Assembly (NCBI RefSeq): GCF_002277955.1
Contig: NZ_CP018477.1
Location: 124,001-188,000, forward strand
Direction: 5' to 3'
From: Thermogutta terrifontis
Lineage (GTDB): Bacteria > Planctomycetota > Planctomycetia > Pirellulales > Thermoguttaceae
Length of the DNA: 64,000 nucleotides
Positions 38,559-48,602 of the stretch are shown in pieces. The notes under the pieces are model-generated. The model had not been told where the DNA came from. It saw nothing but the letters and a program-made list of their open reading frames with translations, and ran no database searches. The stretch's first letter is position 1. Every line of letters starts with the position of its first letter. The translations under genes were made by a program, and so were the position numbers.

Positions 38559-39335
38559 ATGATTCGCATCGGGGACAACGGTTTGCCACAATGGGACTAT
38601 CCCCGTTACGAAGCCGGGGAAAAGGTCGCCCTGTTCATTCCCTGTTACATTGACCAGTTCTATCCCCAGATTGCGCAGGCAGTGGTGGAAATCCTCCATC
38701 GCCTGGGCATCCCGCTTGTCTATCCGGAAGAGCAGACGTGCTGCGGCCAACCGGCCTTTAACTCCGGCTACTGGGAAGAAGCTCGCCGCGTCATCCGGCA
38801 CTTTTGCCGGGTGTTTGCGCCCTATCGGTACATTGTCTGTCCGTCGGGCTCCTGCACAGCCATGTGTCGGGTGTTCTTCGAGCAGGCAGACCCTGAAAAT
38901 CCGCAAGTCGGAGAGGTCGGCCGGCGAGTATTTGAGTTCACCGAGTTTCTGGTCAACGTGCTGGGAGTGACAGACTTGGGAGCCCGGTTTCCTCACAAGG
39001 TGACGCTTCACAGCGGCTGTCATGGACGGCGGGAACTGGGAATCCTCGAGCAGCCGATCACGCTTCTTAAAAATGTGAAGGATCTGATTTACTGTGAACT
39101 CCCCAACATCGAGGAGTGCTGCGGGTTTGGCGGGACATTCAGTGTGAAGATGCCCGGCACATCCATCGCCATGGGCGAATCAAAGGCCGCCAACATTTTG
39201 CGTTCCCGCGCGGATGTTGTTACTTCCGTGGACATCAGTTGTCTGATGCACGTGGGCGGTATCATGCGACGCAAACCAGAAATGCGGCATATCCGCGTCC
39301 TTCACATTGCTGAGATTTTGAACAGCCGGGAGTGA
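38559..39335 (+). CDS. lutA: L-lactate oxidation complex (Fe-S)-binding subunit LutA
   Basis: The 258-residue protein has two CCG-type cysteine-rich motifs, QTCCGQPAFNSG (C61/C62) and EECCGFGGTFS, plus C29 and HSGCHGRREL. This matches LutA/YkgE, the heterodisulfide-reductase-like subunit that works with LutB and LutC to oxidise L-lactate to pyruvate at the cytoplasmic face. An AAGGACTCAAGG stretch precedes ATG 38559. The next two genes, in the same direction with gaps of 83 and 106 bases, encode LutB and LutC, supporting the assignment. The electron acceptor is not evident from the window. Confidence 0.93.
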   Translation: MIRIGDNGLPQWDYPRYEAGEKVALFIPCYIDQFYPQIAQAVVEILHRLGIPLVYPEEQTCCGQPAFNSGYWEEARRVIRHFCRVFAPYRYIVCPSGSCTAMCRVFFEQADPENPQVGEVGRRVFEFTEFLVNVLGVTDLGARFPHKVTLHSGCHGRRELGILEQPITLLKNVKDLIYCELPNIEECCGFGGTFSVKMPGTSIAMGESKAANILRSRADVVTSVDISCLMHVGGIMRRKPEMRHIRVLHIAEILNSRE

Positions 39336-39418
39336 CACGGGGCTACAATGAACTTGAAGGGTTCACTGTAAAAATTGGTGATTTTTGAAAGCTTTCTCCA
39401 TCCCGGAGTTCCGGACGG

Positions 39419-40900
39419 ATGACGGTTGCCAATCAGCACCATGTGGTGTCACTTCGCGGGGCCGCCTTCTGGAAGGCCGAGAACAAGGGCTTGGCCGAGC
39501 CGCGAGGATCCAAAGCCCTCGGGGAATCGGCAGAACGCTCCAGCAAACACAACCGGCAGGTCGCCCTGGCCATTCCGTACTGGGAATCCTGGCGTGAGGC
39601 CGCGCACCAGGTCAAACGGTACGCGATCCATCATCTCCCGGAACTTCTCCAGGAATTTGAGCGCAACATCACGGCCAGAGGTGTGACGGTTCTCTGGGCC
39701 CGCGATGCCGAAGAAGCCAACCGCCATCTTCTGAACATTGTGCGCGAGCACAATGTGAAGACCGTGGTGAAGTCAAAGTCCATGGTCAGCGAGGAAATGG
39801 AGGTCAATCATGTGCTGGCCTCGGTGGGCGTCAAGGCCCTGGAAACAGACCTGGGCGAGTTCCTTGTGCAACTGGCGGGTCAGCGGCCGACCCATATTGT
39901 GACGCCCGCCCTTCACCTTTCCGCTGCCGATGTGGGGCGACTCTTTGCCGAAAAGCTTGGCGAACCCTTCACCACCGAACATGAAAAACTCACCGATATT
40001 GCCCGGCGGCATCTTCGGCAGGAGTATCTCCGCGCGGACATGGGGATTTCCGGGTGCAATTTTGCCCTGGCCGATGTCGGTGCGATCTGCGTCATTGAGA
40101 ACGAGGGGAACGCCGGGCTGTCGATGGCGGCCCCACCCGTGCATGTCGTACTGATGGGCATTGAAAAGGTCATCCCCAGCATCGACTATCTGCCGCTATT
40201 TCTCAATTTGCTTGCGCGGAGTGGCACCGGGCAGAAACTGACAACCTACACGCACGTGTTGCTCGGCCCATCACCCGGCCGGAAGATGTATGTCATCATC
40301 ATCGACAACGGCCGCTCCAATGTGCTGGCGGACCCTGCCGCCCGCAGCAGCCTCTTTTGCATCCGTTGCGGGGCCTGCCTGAATACCTGCCCGGTTTACC
40401 GTCGCGTTGGTGGTTGGGCCTACGGTTGGGTGTATCCCGGTCCGATTGGGTCCATCCTCACGCCGCACCTTGTGGGATTTGAGGAGGCCGGAAAACTGCC
40501 CTTTGCCTCGTCCCTGTGTGGGGCGTGCGGAGAAGTCTGTCCCGTGAAAATCGATATCCCCCATCAGTTGGTTCATCTGCGCCATCGGGCGGTGAACACG
40601 CGATCGCCCGTCCGATCGCCGTTTGAGCGACTGATTTGGCGGGCCTGGGCCTGGGCCATGTCTCACCCATTACTGTACCGGCTGGCGATGGGCGGCGTCC
40701 GGCTGGGGGTGCGCCTGGCGCGATTTCTGCCGTTCCACCCGGGTCCTTTGGGTGCGTGGACTCGGGGCCGGGACTTACCCGCCGTTCCGCCCCGCAGTTT
40801 CCGTGCCTGGTGGCGACGACAAAAGGAGCGTTATCATCAGACAGCGGCCAGTGCGACGAGGTCTGCTTCAAGGCACCAAAGCGCTGCAACAAACTCATGA
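39419..40900 (+). CDS. lutB: L-lactate oxidation iron-sulfur protein LutB
   Basis: The 493-residue protein has an N-terminal LUD domain (about 60-310: [48 protein letters not shown]). A ferredoxin-like double cluster domain follows, with [15 protein letters not shown] and [12 protein letters not shown], each able to hold a [4Fe-4S] cluster. The tail has hydrophobic stretches and a basic C-terminus. This is the LutB/YkgF arrangement. LutB relays electrons between the LutA/LutC subunits and the quinone pool or another carrier. Confidence 0.94.
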   Translation: MTVANQHHVVSLRGAAFWKAENKGLAEPRGSKALGESAERSSKHNRQVALAIPYWESWREAAHQVKRYAIHHLPELLQEFERNITARGVTVLWARDAEEANRHLLNIVREHNVKTVVKSKSMVSEEMEVNHVLASVGVKALETDLGEFLVQLAGQRPTHIVTPALHLSAADVGRLFAEKLGEPFTTEHEKLTDIARRHLRQEYLRADMGISGCNFALADVGAICVIENEGNAGLSMAAPPVHVVLMGIEKVIPSIDYLPLFLNLLARSGTGQKLTTYTHVLLGPSPGRKMYVIIIDNGRSNVLADPAARSSLFCIRCGACLNTCPVYRRVGGWAYGWVYPGPIGSILTPHLVGFEEAGKLPFASSLCGACGEVCPVKIDIPHQLVHLRHRAVNTRSPVRSPFERLIWRAWAWAMSHPLLYRLAMGGVRLGVRLARFLPFHPGPLGAWTRGRDLPAVPPRSFRAWWRRQKERYHQTAASATRSASRHQSAATNS

Positions 40901-41006
40901 CGGGGTCGAAGGATTCTCCAAACCACGGTGTCGAGAAACGCTTTTTCCTGTTGGGCAGCTTTGACAGGCCGAATCACAAACAATCATCCGCAAGGACACA
41001 AGCACC

Positions 41007-41663
41007 ATGGGCGCACGAGAAGTGATCCTGGATCGCATCCGAAAGAACCTTGGAACAGTCGCGGAGGAAAATCCGCCACCCGTTCCCGAGGTCTGGCCCC
41101 GGAGCCAGATCACTCCGGCGGACCTCGCACGCCGTTTCTCCGAGGAATTACGTGCCGTCCACGGCGAGCCGCTGCTTCACTGCGATTGGCCGGGCTTGCA
41201 GGAAGATTTTCAGACGCTCGTGGAAAAGTCAGGCTGGCGCGAGGCGCTGGTGATGGATCGGCCCCTGGCATGGCAGCTCGCCAACAGTGCTACGGGACTT
41301 CAAACCATCGGCATCCCAGACACTCCCGTGCCGCGCGATCTGGAAACCATTCCCGTTAGTATCCTGGAAGCCGAGTGTCTTCTCGCCGACACCGGATCGG
41401 CCGTGGTTGTTTGTCGCAATCCCGGTGAGCGACTGGCCTGCTATCTTCCCCCCGCGTGTGTCATCGTAGCCACCGTGGATCGACTCTGCGAGCACCTACC
41501 GGCCGCCTGGGACCGGATCACGGGGGTGGCCCGTCAACCCGAATGCCGCGGGGAATGCGTGATCATCACGGGGCCCAGCCGCACCGCGGATATCGAAAAG
41601 ATTCTCATTCTCGGGGTTCACGGCCCCAAGAGACTGGTTGTCTATCTTATCGGTGCTGAATAA
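41007..41663 (+). CDS. lutC: LutC/YkgG family LUD-domain protein
   Basis: The 218-residue product opens with MGAREVILDRIRKNLG, and AAGGACACAAG lies upstream of the ATG. The rest matches the LutC LUD fold: ECLLADTGSAVVV, LPPACVIVATVDRL and a C-terminal GPSRTADIEKILILGVHGPK. By homology it is the third component of the lactate oxidation system with lutA and lutB immediately upstream. Its 3' end overlaps the convergent hydrolase gene by 22 bases. Confidence 0.94.
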   Translation: MGAREVILDRIRKNLGTVAEENPPPVPEVWPRSQITPADLARRFSEELRAVHGEPLLHCDWPGLQEDFQTLVEKSGWREALVMDRPLAWQLANSATGLQTIGIPDTPVPRDLETIPVSILEAECLLADTGSAVVVCRNPGERLACYLPPACVIVATVDRLCEHLPAAWDRITGVARQPECRGECVIITGPSRTADIEKILILGVHGPKRLVVYLIGAE

Positions 41664-43774
41664 CCGATCCCTGGCTCTTCAGAAAGCCGCAAGACAGGAA
41701 ACCGCCGAGATGGTTCCGGCGGCGGAGCCGGTGGATCCACGGGGGGCAGTCGGATCGGGGCCGGTGTTGGTAGCAGGTCCTCTCGTGCCTCTCGGGTTTG
41801 CATGAGACGCTCCTCCTGACGCACCTCGTCGAGATGCTCCAGGAGAATGCGTTTCACCTCGAGAATGGCAAGCGGGTGAGTGTGGATTGTTGTATGCTCC
41901 GCGGGAACGGCCAGCTCGGAATTCGCGCGGTCCGAATGGGCACTTTCCCAGGAAAGAACACCATCCGTGGTGCCCGTCACACGGCCCCATAGCCCGCCAT
42001 CCAGAGAGACCCCCACGATATTGTGATGAAGAACCCAGGACGCCCGGGGCGCATTGTTGAGCACCGGAAAAATGGGACACTCAGGAGCGAGTGCGTCCAC
42101 GCTGTCGGTAATTTTGAGAAGGTTGTCGGGGATGAGCAGTTCCGCGTTCTCTCGGAAAAATCGTTCCTGCGTTTGCAGCAACTGCTGCGGAACCCGGATC
42201 AGCTGGGCGGCAAGTCGCTGTGTCATCCCATTAGAAAAATGCGATCCCCAGTGGGGAGTGGCCAGTGTTATGATGCGGCGGACGGAAGGATTGGGATGGA
42301 AGAAGAATATTTCCCGCAGTTCCGCCAGCGTCTCCGGATCAGCGCGGACTTCAGAAAACGGATGATCGCTGACCAGCCGCCAGAACTCGTCACCGCTTTC
42401 CATCACCTGCATTTCGGCGATCAGCCCGCCCATGCTGTGGCCCACCAGGATCATCTGATCGAGTGCCGGCTGCACGTGCTGGGGATCGATCGTCTGCCGC
42501 AATTCGCGAAGTTCACGTCGGAACTGGGCGGCGGAAATCCAGAACGGTTGACCGGTGGGATATAAATAAAACCAGAACTGGTAGTTGTGGCGGATTTCCG
42601 GAATACTGCGGAGATCATTGAACATCTGCATCCAGGTCATGGGACTGGACCACCAGCCGTGAATAAAAACCACCGGAATCTTCTGCGGTTCATAGGGCTG
42701 GACCATGTACAGTCCCGTGAGCGGCTTGTCCCGCCCCGGTTGCAGCGTGAGGAGGGTTTCCGGTCGAAGCAGCCCCACGGTCGCCAGCGAGGGTCCAAAG
42801 GCAGGATTGGAGAGAAACGCCGCCAGAGGCGTTGTCAGATCAGCCTGTAACGGGACTTGTTTTCCGTTCACGTTGACATCACTGGTGGCCACCGGATCAT
42901 ACAACTCAAGTTGGGCCTCATAATGGCGCTCTTCTCGGGAGGATTTGGGCGACGCATCAAAATTGGGAAACTCCGGTCGCAGAAAGACGGTGACCGGGAA
43001 ACTCAAGTCAGGCGGATAATACCGAGCGGCAGGTGGCTCTCCGGGATAACTTTTTCGCACCGCGATGAGTGGCACTCCCAGCCCGAAACTGACGTGATGG
43101 TTCCGCAGGCCGATGATCCGATAATCCGACACGAACTCGAAACGGCCGAAATCCTCCGGCCGCCACCTCTCGTCACAGATGATGCACTTGAGCCTCCACA
43201 CCGCATCGGCGGTGCGGACCTGAAACTCCGTCCCCGGCCGAAGCTGCTCCCCCTTGCAGACAATCCGCAGGGCAGATTCGAGGGCCGCGTTGTACAGATC
43301 GCAGGCGCCACGAAAATGGGGGTCGTATGCATTCCGGGTGGAATCAAAACGGGGGTCGAAAAGGTACTGGTAAGCCCGCAACACGGTGCCCCCGTACAGA
43401 TCGAGCGCCAACCGCGGCTCCGTCCGCTCCAACCGACGCGCCAGAGCGAAACTCACCTCGGCATAGGCGTACAATCCCTCCAGGGAAGGCTCACGATCCA
43501 CCACCGCCTGAACTTTCTCGAGCAACATTCGCGGAGGATCGTCAAGCGAGTTTTCCAGATCATGTTGCCGGAGAAACTGGCGGGTCCGCTCTCCCAGCGG
43601 GACAGGCTGCGGCCGAAACCACCCCGGTCGGGCCATCAGGCCGTGTCTGGGGAGAAGGCCTCGTCGTTCGAAACGCCGCAGCGCGCAGCCTAGCGAGGTC
43701 GCACACACAGCGACCAGGAGCACTGCCAGCAGCACTCGCGCGCCACGCCGTTGCATCAGCACGGGGCCATCCAT
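41642..43774 (-). CDS. Large membrane-associated alpha/beta hydrolase
   Basis: From ATG 43774 the product is about 710 residues. A hydrophobic N-terminal segment (VLLAVLLVAVCATSLGC) ends at a Cys and may be a lipoprotein signal, though the lipobox is imperfect. A long uncharacterised region (about 25-370) precedes an alpha/beta hydrolase domain. That domain has IPVVFIHGWWSSPMTWM as the oxyanion region, VGHSMGGLIAEM with the nucleophile Ser in GHSMG, and THPLAIL near the end as the likely His. It resembles lipase or esterase proteins of unknown substrate. Its stop is at 41642, so its end overlaps the convergent lutC by 22 bases. Confidence 0.84.
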   Translation of the reverse strand: MDGPVLMQRRGARVLLAVLLVAVCATSLGCALRRFERRGLLPRHGLMARPGWFRPQPVPLGERTRQFLRQHDLENSLDDPPRMLLEKVQAVVDREPSLEGLYAYAEVSFALARRLERTEPRLALDLYGGTVLRAYQYLFDPRFDSTRNAYDPHFRGACDLYNAALESALRIVCKGEQLRPGTEFQVRTADAVWRLKCIICDERWRPEDFGRFEFVSDYRIIGLRNHHVSFGLGVPLIAVRKSYPGEPPAARYYPPDLSFPVTVFLRPEFPNFDASPKSSREERHYEAQLELYDPVATSDVNVNGKQVPLQADLTTPLAAFLSNPAFGPSLATVGLLRPETLLTLQPGRDKPLTGLYMVQPYEPQKIPVVFIHGWWSSPMTWMQMFNDLRSIPEIRHNYQFWFYLYPTGQPFWISAAQFRRELRELRQTIDPQHVQPALDQMILVGHSMGGLIAEMQVMESGDEFWRLVSDHPFSEVRADPETLAELREIFFFHPNPSVRRIITLATPHWGSHFSNGMTQRLAAQLIRVPQQLLQTQERFFRENAELLIPDNLLKITDSVDALAPECPIFPVLNNAPRASWVLHHNIVGVSLDGGLWGRVTGTTDGVLSWESAHSDRANSELAVPAEHTTIHTHPLAILEVKRILLEHLDEVRQEERLMQTREAREDLLPTPAPIRLPPVDPPAPPPEPSRRFPVLRLSEEPGIGYSAPIR

Positions 43775-43874
43775 AGGCGACGGGGGGATTCCCTTTCGGC
43801 CGGGGTACCCATCCAATCGCGCCGGATATACTCCCCCTCGTCCCGCCCGTCAATGGCGATTCGGCTTTCGGCAA

Positions 43875-43923
43875 GGGCAAAGGGCAAAGGGCAGGGGCAA
43901 AGGGCAAAGGGCAAAGGGCAAAG
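43875..43923. repeat. GGGCAAA short tandem repeat
   Basis: About seven consecutive heptamer units of GGGCAAA, one degenerate (GGGCAGG), lie just before a block of palindromic repeats. A heptamer unit does not preserve a reading frame, and no gene covers it. It is expected to be length-variable. Confidence 0.9.
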
Positions 43924-43938
43924 CTCATCAATGCCCTT

Positions 43939-44522
43939 TCACGGGGGACTGAAGTCCCGCGCCGAAAGCGGGGCTAAAGCCCCGCACTCCATGGAGTGCG
44001 GCGATTGATCGCCGATTTTTGGTAAAGGCTTTAACCTTCACAACCTTCCCGTTGGCCCAGAACGAAACCGGAGTAACCGCTCGGGGTGGAACCCGACCCT
44101 CCAATCCGCGCAATGGAGCGCCGCCTTCCGCGGTGGCCGTCGGCCCGGGTGGCACCGGGCCCTCCAATAAACGTGGATTCCACCCCAGCCGCGGCACTGG
44201 TAGGGGCGATTCATGAATTGCCCGTATCCCAGATTACGGGCGCTTCCGAAGGGACCCGTTCTGGAGGGACCTGCTTGTCAGGTCCGATGAACAGCGATCG
44301 TCGATCCATTCCTTCTCGCCGGGCACGACAAGCGTGCCCCTCCGAAAAAGTCCCGGAGGGACCTGCTTGTCAGGTCCGATGAACAGCGATCGATGATCCA
44401 TTCCTCCTCGCCGGGCACGACAAGCGTGCCCCTCCGAAAAAGTCCCGGAGGGACCTGCTTGTCAGGTCCGCTACACATTCCGCTGGTTTAAACGGTAGGG
44501 ACAATTCATGAATTGCCCCTAC
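43939..44522. repeat. Palindrome-module cluster between hydrolase and galK
   Basis: The order is: GACTGAAGTC hairpin, GGGGCTAAAGCCCC hairpin, CACTCCATGGAGTG, GGCGATTGATCGCC, a decayed AAGGCTTTAACCTT, a GTAGGGGCGATTCATG palindrome (about 44200-44226), then three copies of the GGACCTGCTTGTCAGGTCC hairpin, two of them in a 122-base direct repeat with a GGGCACGACAAGCGTGCCC hairpin. It ends with another GGGACAATTCATG palindrome (44494-44522). No TGAC-type terminal inverted repeats are visible. There is no coding capacity beyond chance. Confidence 0.85.
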
Positions 44523-44613
44523 CGGTTTCCGAGATCCCATCGTCTCCCGCCCCGCGCAAGTTTATGAACGACGGCGAAGAGAACGGCTTCCAGCGCTTGA
44601 GATCCGTGTCTAT

Positions 44614-45771
44614 TTACGCGGTGCAGCAGGCTTCCACGAGACACGCACCGGCGCTGGCGCGGCAGATGTACACGCTGGGTTCGTTGCCGGTCTTCTGACG
44701 ATACAACTGAGCCACGGTTTGGGAGAAACTCTCCGCCACCGCGTTTTCCACCAGTGCCACGGCGCAACCGCCAAACCCGGCCCCCGTCATCCGGGCCCCC
44801 AAACAACCGGGTTGCTGAAGGGCGATCTCCACCATCGCGTTGAGCGCCGGGCTGGAAACCTCGTAGTCGTCCCGTAGGCTTTTGTGGCTTTCCACCATCA
44901 GGCGTCCGAACTGCCGAAGGTCGCCTGCCTGGAGGGCCCGGGCCGCCCTCAGCGTGCGGTCGTTCTCAGTGATCACGTGGCGCACCCGTCGCCGCGTGAT
45001 TTCGTCCAATTCGTTCGCCCGCCGCTCGAATTCTTCCATGGTAATGTCGCGCAGGGCTTTCACCCCGAACTGTTGGGCCGTCCGCTCACACGCAGCACGG
45101 CGCTCGTTGTAGGCGGAGTCGGCCAATCCGCGACGGGTTCCGGTGTCAAGAATCACAATCCGTGCGGTGTCGGGGATGGGTACATGGGTCAATTCCAACG
45201 ACCGACAGTCGATGAGAAGGGCGTGTCCTTCCTGGCCGCAGGCGGAAATAAGCTGATCCATGATGCCACACTGGACCCCCACCCACTGGTTCTCCGCCTT
45301 CTGGGAGAGAAGGGCCATTTTGACCGGATCCCAGGGAATTTCGGCAGTGGAAGAAAATGCCCTGGCGCAGGCCACTTCGAGGGCCGCCGACGAAGACAGG
45401 CCTGCCCCGATCGGTACGTCACCCATGATGACGCCTTCCCACCCACGCAGGAAAAATCCTTCTTCCTGGAGGGCCCAGGCCACGCCTTTCACATACTCCA
45501 GAGAACCCGAGTCGGAATGGCGGATGGCGTCCAGGTGGAATTCTCCGTATCGCTGCGTATCCGCAAAATGCACCTTGACCCATCGATCGGGACGCCGCCG
45601 AAGGGCAATCCATATTGCCCGGTCGATGGCCATGGGCAGTACAAAGCCGTCGTTGTAATCCGTGTGCTCGCCGATGAGATTGACGCGACCGGGGGCCCGC
45701 ACACACAGATCGGGTGCCCCCTGCCACTTTTCTTGGAAGAATTTGACAAGGCTCTGGAAAGTCACCCTCAT
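44614..45771 (-). CDS. galK: Galactokinase
   Basis: The 385-residue product shows the GHMP-kinase signature. It has RAPGRVNLIGEHTDYNDG near the N-terminus, PIGAGLSSSAALEVA in the ATP-binding loop and MTGAGFGGCAVALV near the C-terminus. The galactose-binding EHTDYN region is intact. It phosphorylates galactose to galactose-1-phosphate in the cytoplasm. The chosen ATG at 45771 begins RVTFQSLVKFFQEK; an upstream TTG at 45816 would add 15 residues not seen in the family. It is divergent from the RmlD-like gene. No galT or galE lies in the window. Confidence 0.95.
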   Translation of the reverse strand: MRVTFQSLVKFFQEKWQGAPDLCVRAPGRVNLIGEHTDYNDGFVLPMAIDRAIWIALRRRPDRWVKVHFADTQRYGEFHLDAIRHSDSGSLEYVKGVAWALQEEGFFLRGWEGVIMGDVPIGAGLSSSAALEVACARAFSSTAEIPWDPVKMALLSQKAENQWVGVQCGIMDQLISACGQEGHALLIDCRSLELTHVPIPDTARIVILDTGTRRGLADSAYNERRAACERTAQQFGVKALRDITMEEFERRANELDEITRRRVRHVITENDRTLRAARALQAGDLRQFGRLMVESHKSLRDDYEVSSPALNAMVEIALQQPGCLGARMTGAGFGGCAVALVENAVAESFSQTVAQLYRQKTGNEPSVYICRASAGACLVEACCTA

Positions 45772-46054
45772 AGCTCGCGGAGACGACAAAAAACCAACAA
45801 TGGGACGGACCACCAATCCCTCTCAGAGAGACGTCAACGGTCTCGCTCGGATCCCGATTTTTACGCCCGAACACGGCCGCCGTGGGGTTCAGTGCCCTCT
45901 CTCAAAAACGGCACAATTGTGGTATGGTGCCCCGTCAAGGTACGATCGTCAAGATAGACCACCAGGTGGCGGTTTCCCTTTTTCGAAATGTAACCGGCGG
46001 TTGCGTAACTCGGGGGGTGAAACTTCAGTTTGATGACCGTCCGAAAACGTAAAA

Positions 46055-47206
46055 ATGGACCTTGAAACAGGCCTTTATCGAACAACCACTTGCTCCGAGA
46101 CGAATCCTTCAGCCGAATTGGGATCGACGCCCAGTGCCGACGTGCCGCTGCCCATTCTTGTGACGGGGCTGGCAGGGGTGGCGGGCTACCATGCTTTCCG
46201 ATGGTTGTCCGCTCGCTATCCCGGCCGGGTGTTTGGGCTGATTCCCGCCCGCAATCCGCACGTCAGGGGTGCGAACGTCCTTTGTGGCAATATCGAGGAT
46301 CGCGCGTGCCTGGAAACCCTCTTCCGCCAATACGAATTCGCGGCGGTGCTCGATGCGGTGGGCAATTGCGCCCTCAAACCGTGCGAGCTTGAACCCAAAA
46401 TTGCCTGGATGATCAACGTGGAGGGGTTGAAAAACATCTTGCGTGCGGCGGGACACCACCGACCGCGAATTGTGCGATTATCGGTGGACCTCGTTTTCTC
46501 AGGGAAAAAAGAAGGTGGCTATGTCGAGGAGGATCCGCCGGATCCTGTGACCGTGTACGGCAAAACGATGGCTGTGGCCGAACAGATTCTTCTGGACACC
46601 GATCCCACGGCCTGCATTCTGCGGATTTCGCTTCCCATGGGACGGAGTCCCAATGGCCATGCAGGGGCCATCGACTGGATCGAATCGCGGTTTGCGGCGG
46701 GCCGACCGGCGACGCTCTATTGGGACGAGATTCGCACTCCGACCTATGTGGACTGCCTGAGCCGCGTGTGCTGGGAGGCTCTGCGTCGACCAATGGCCGG
46801 CATTTTTCACGCCGGTGGACCGGTACGACTGAGCCTCTATCAGATCGGGCAGATTATCAATCGCGTGGGCGGTTACGATCCCGACCTTCTCTTCGGAATT
46901 CCGCGGCGGATGGCGGGGCCGATTCCACCCCGAGCAGGCAATGTGACAATGGATAGTTCAAAACTTACCCGCACGTTGGGCTATGCTCCTTTTTTGCCCT
47001 GGCCATTCGACCGGCGCCTGCTGCCCACCGATCGAGAATGGCATCGGCGAAGGGAGCCGTTTTGGCCTGAGTTACAGGGTATGGGGAGTTTGCGTGACGC
47101 GGGTGCTATAGATAAACTGTTGTGTCAGCCGCACAAGCTGGAGGAAATAGAGTCAGTGAGCGTTCTCCGGTTGCCAAGGCAATTGGGGAAAACTTGCGGA
47201 TATTGA
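46055..47206 (+). CDS. RmlD-like NAD(P)-dependent sugar-nucleotide reductase
   Basis: The 383-residue protein has an N-terminal Rossmann motif (ILVTGLAGVAGYHAF, about 34-48). A Tyr-Lys pair sits in VYGKTMAVAEQI, and a substrate-binding region contains RISLPMGRSPNG and DEIRTPTYVDCLSRV, typical of the dTDP-4-dehydrorhamnose reductase (RmlD_sub_bind) group. It probably reduces or modifies a nucleotide sugar for polysaccharide synthesis. The glycosyltransferase downstream and galactokinase upstream fit carbohydrate metabolism. The first 30 residues are polar, so a later start cannot be excluded. No strong ribosome binding site is seen at 46055. Confidence 0.85.
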   Translation: MDLETGLYRTTTCSETNPSAELGSTPSADVPLPILVTGLAGVAGYHAFRWLSARYPGRVFGLIPARNPHVRGANVLCGNIEDRACLETLFRQYEFAAVLDAVGNCALKPCELEPKIAWMINVEGLKNILRAAGHHRPRIVRLSVDLVFSGKKEGGYVEEDPPDPVTVYGKTMAVAEQILLDTDPTACILRISLPMGRSPNGHAGAIDWIESRFAAGRPATLYWDEIRTPTYVDCLSRVCWEALRRPMAGIFHAGGPVRLSLYQIGQIINRVGGYDPDLLFGIPRRMAGPIPPRAGNVTMDSSKLTRTLGYAPFLPWPFDRRLLPTDREWHRRREPFWPELQGMGSLRDAGAIDKLLCQPHKLEEIESVSVLRLPRQLGKTCGY

Positions 47207-47513
47207 CGAAATCGCAATAAACTCCTGCGTTCGGTTGACCGACAAAACAAGCGAGAGGCGATGCCCGCTCTCCGCAGCGGCAGCAGGCTGGCTGATATGA
47301 ACAGACACTCGCACGTGCATCCCTCGACGTTTCAGTCCGGTGTAATCCAGTGCGTTCCCTGGGCGGCAAGCGTTGAGGGCGGCACAAGGCCCTCGGGTAT
47401 GGCGTTCATAAAAAAGAGGAACTCGGCAGGAATCCGGCGCTGGCCTTGCTGCAAATTGGGCAGTCACTGGCATCAGGTGACCACCTCCGTGTGCTTCTGA
47501 AGAGGACCTTCCG
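47207..47513. other. Intergenic region before the glycosyltransferase
   Basis: This 307-base gap has no supportable gene or palindromic repeat. AGAGGACC ends just before GTG 47514, a fair ribosome binding site for the glycosyltransferase. A small open frame at 47261-47500 has no recognisable composition. Confidence 0.3.
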
Positions 47514-48443
47514 GTGTTGCGACTTTCGGTAATCATCCCCGTTGTCCGCACGCTGCCACGTCTTGAAGACACTCTCGTCTCCGTCCTGGAGTACGGACCG
47601 GACAATTGCCAAGTGATCGTCGTCCTGGATCAGCCCTATTCCGATCCGTATGGCCTGGAAGGAGAAATCACGTTCATTCGAGCGGGGGAGGGATTGCAGC
47701 TTGCCCGGGCACTCAACTTGGGCTGTCGCGCGGCAAGTGGCGAATGGATCCACTTTCTTCCCTGCGGTAATCTCGTGGCACGGAACTGGGCGGAAAACGC
47801 GCTCGCGCATGCCACCGACCGGCGCATCGGGGTCATTGTCCCGCTGACGGTGGATGCTCGGGATGAGTCGCGGATTCTGGCAGCCGGAATGGGCTACGAT
47901 AATGCCGGACGGCTCGTCCACCTTCAACGGGGGGTTTCCCTCGAAGGCACAACCCTCGCCCATCGCAGTCGGGTTTTACCGCATTTCTCCGGGGCGTTCT
48001 TCCGCCGGGACACGCTCCTGGCGCTCGGAGGAGCGGACGAGTCGCTGGGAGACGGCTGGGTCCTTGCCGACGTCACCCTCCAGTTTTTCCGTGCCGGTTT
48101 TGTCAGCGTTCTGGAACCAACCTGCGTGGTGCGGGGTGATCCTGCTCTGGAGCCTGTGGGCTATGACTACGCGGCTGCCCGAGACGCCGAACGTTTCTTC
48201 TGGCGGTGGAGTGATCGTCGTGGTTCCACGATTCTCCGGCATCTCGCCCTGCTGACCGGTCAGACGTTGGCCGCCCTCCCGCGAGGACAGCTCTGGCCGC
48301 ACGTCGCCGGGCGGCTCGCCGGGTGGCGAGGCAGCGCCGCCACAGGGCTTGTCAAAAACAATGGAACACTGCGGTCAGCCATCCGGCAAAATACCTGCGA
48401 CCGTTCCCCGCCCGAGGCCAGCTACATCGCCAAAGCGGGTTGA
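47514..48443 (+). CDS. Family 2 glycosyltransferase
   Basis: The 309-residue protein starts at GTG 47514. The N-terminal LRLSVIIPVVRTLPRLEDTLVSVL and IVVLDQPYSDPY resemble a GT-A fold. GLQLARALNLGCRAASGEWIHFLPCGN occupies the place of the catalytic DxD segment, although no clear DxD is present there. FFRRDTLLALGGADESLGDGWVLADVTLQF near residue 170 matches the common GT2 acceptor-binding region. The C-terminus is basic and divergent. The sugar donor is unknown. It follows the RmlD-like gene in the same direction. Confidence 0.83.
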   Translation: MLRLSVIIPVVRTLPRLEDTLVSVLEYGPDNCQVIVVLDQPYSDPYGLEGEITFIRAGEGLQLARALNLGCRAASGEWIHFLPCGNLVARNWAENALAHATDRRIGVIVPLTVDARDESRILAAGMGYDNAGRLVHLQRGVSLEGTTLAHRSRVLPHFSGAFFRRDTLLALGGADESLGDGWVLADVTLQFFRAGFVSVLEPTCVVRGDPALEPVGYDYAAARDAERFFWRWSDRRGSTILRHLALLTGQTLAALPRGQLWPHVAGRLAGWRGSAATGLVKNNGTLRSAIRQNTCDRSPPEASYIAKAG

Positions 48444-48602
48444 TGACAAAAAGCCCGGTGCGCCTTGGGAGTACAACTTCCAGGCATCCCGGTTGGAAGG
48501 GCGGTCAAACGGCGGATTCTACCGAAGTTCTGTGTCCATTGCCCGCAGAGGACTATGGACTCGGGGCTGACTGATCGTCCGGCGGTTTTCTATCACTCCA
48601 GC

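Noticed and set aside
43939-44522. CRISPR-like array of repeats
   Set aside because: Units are palindromes of several kinds with no regular spacing or unique spacers, and no cas gene is nearby.
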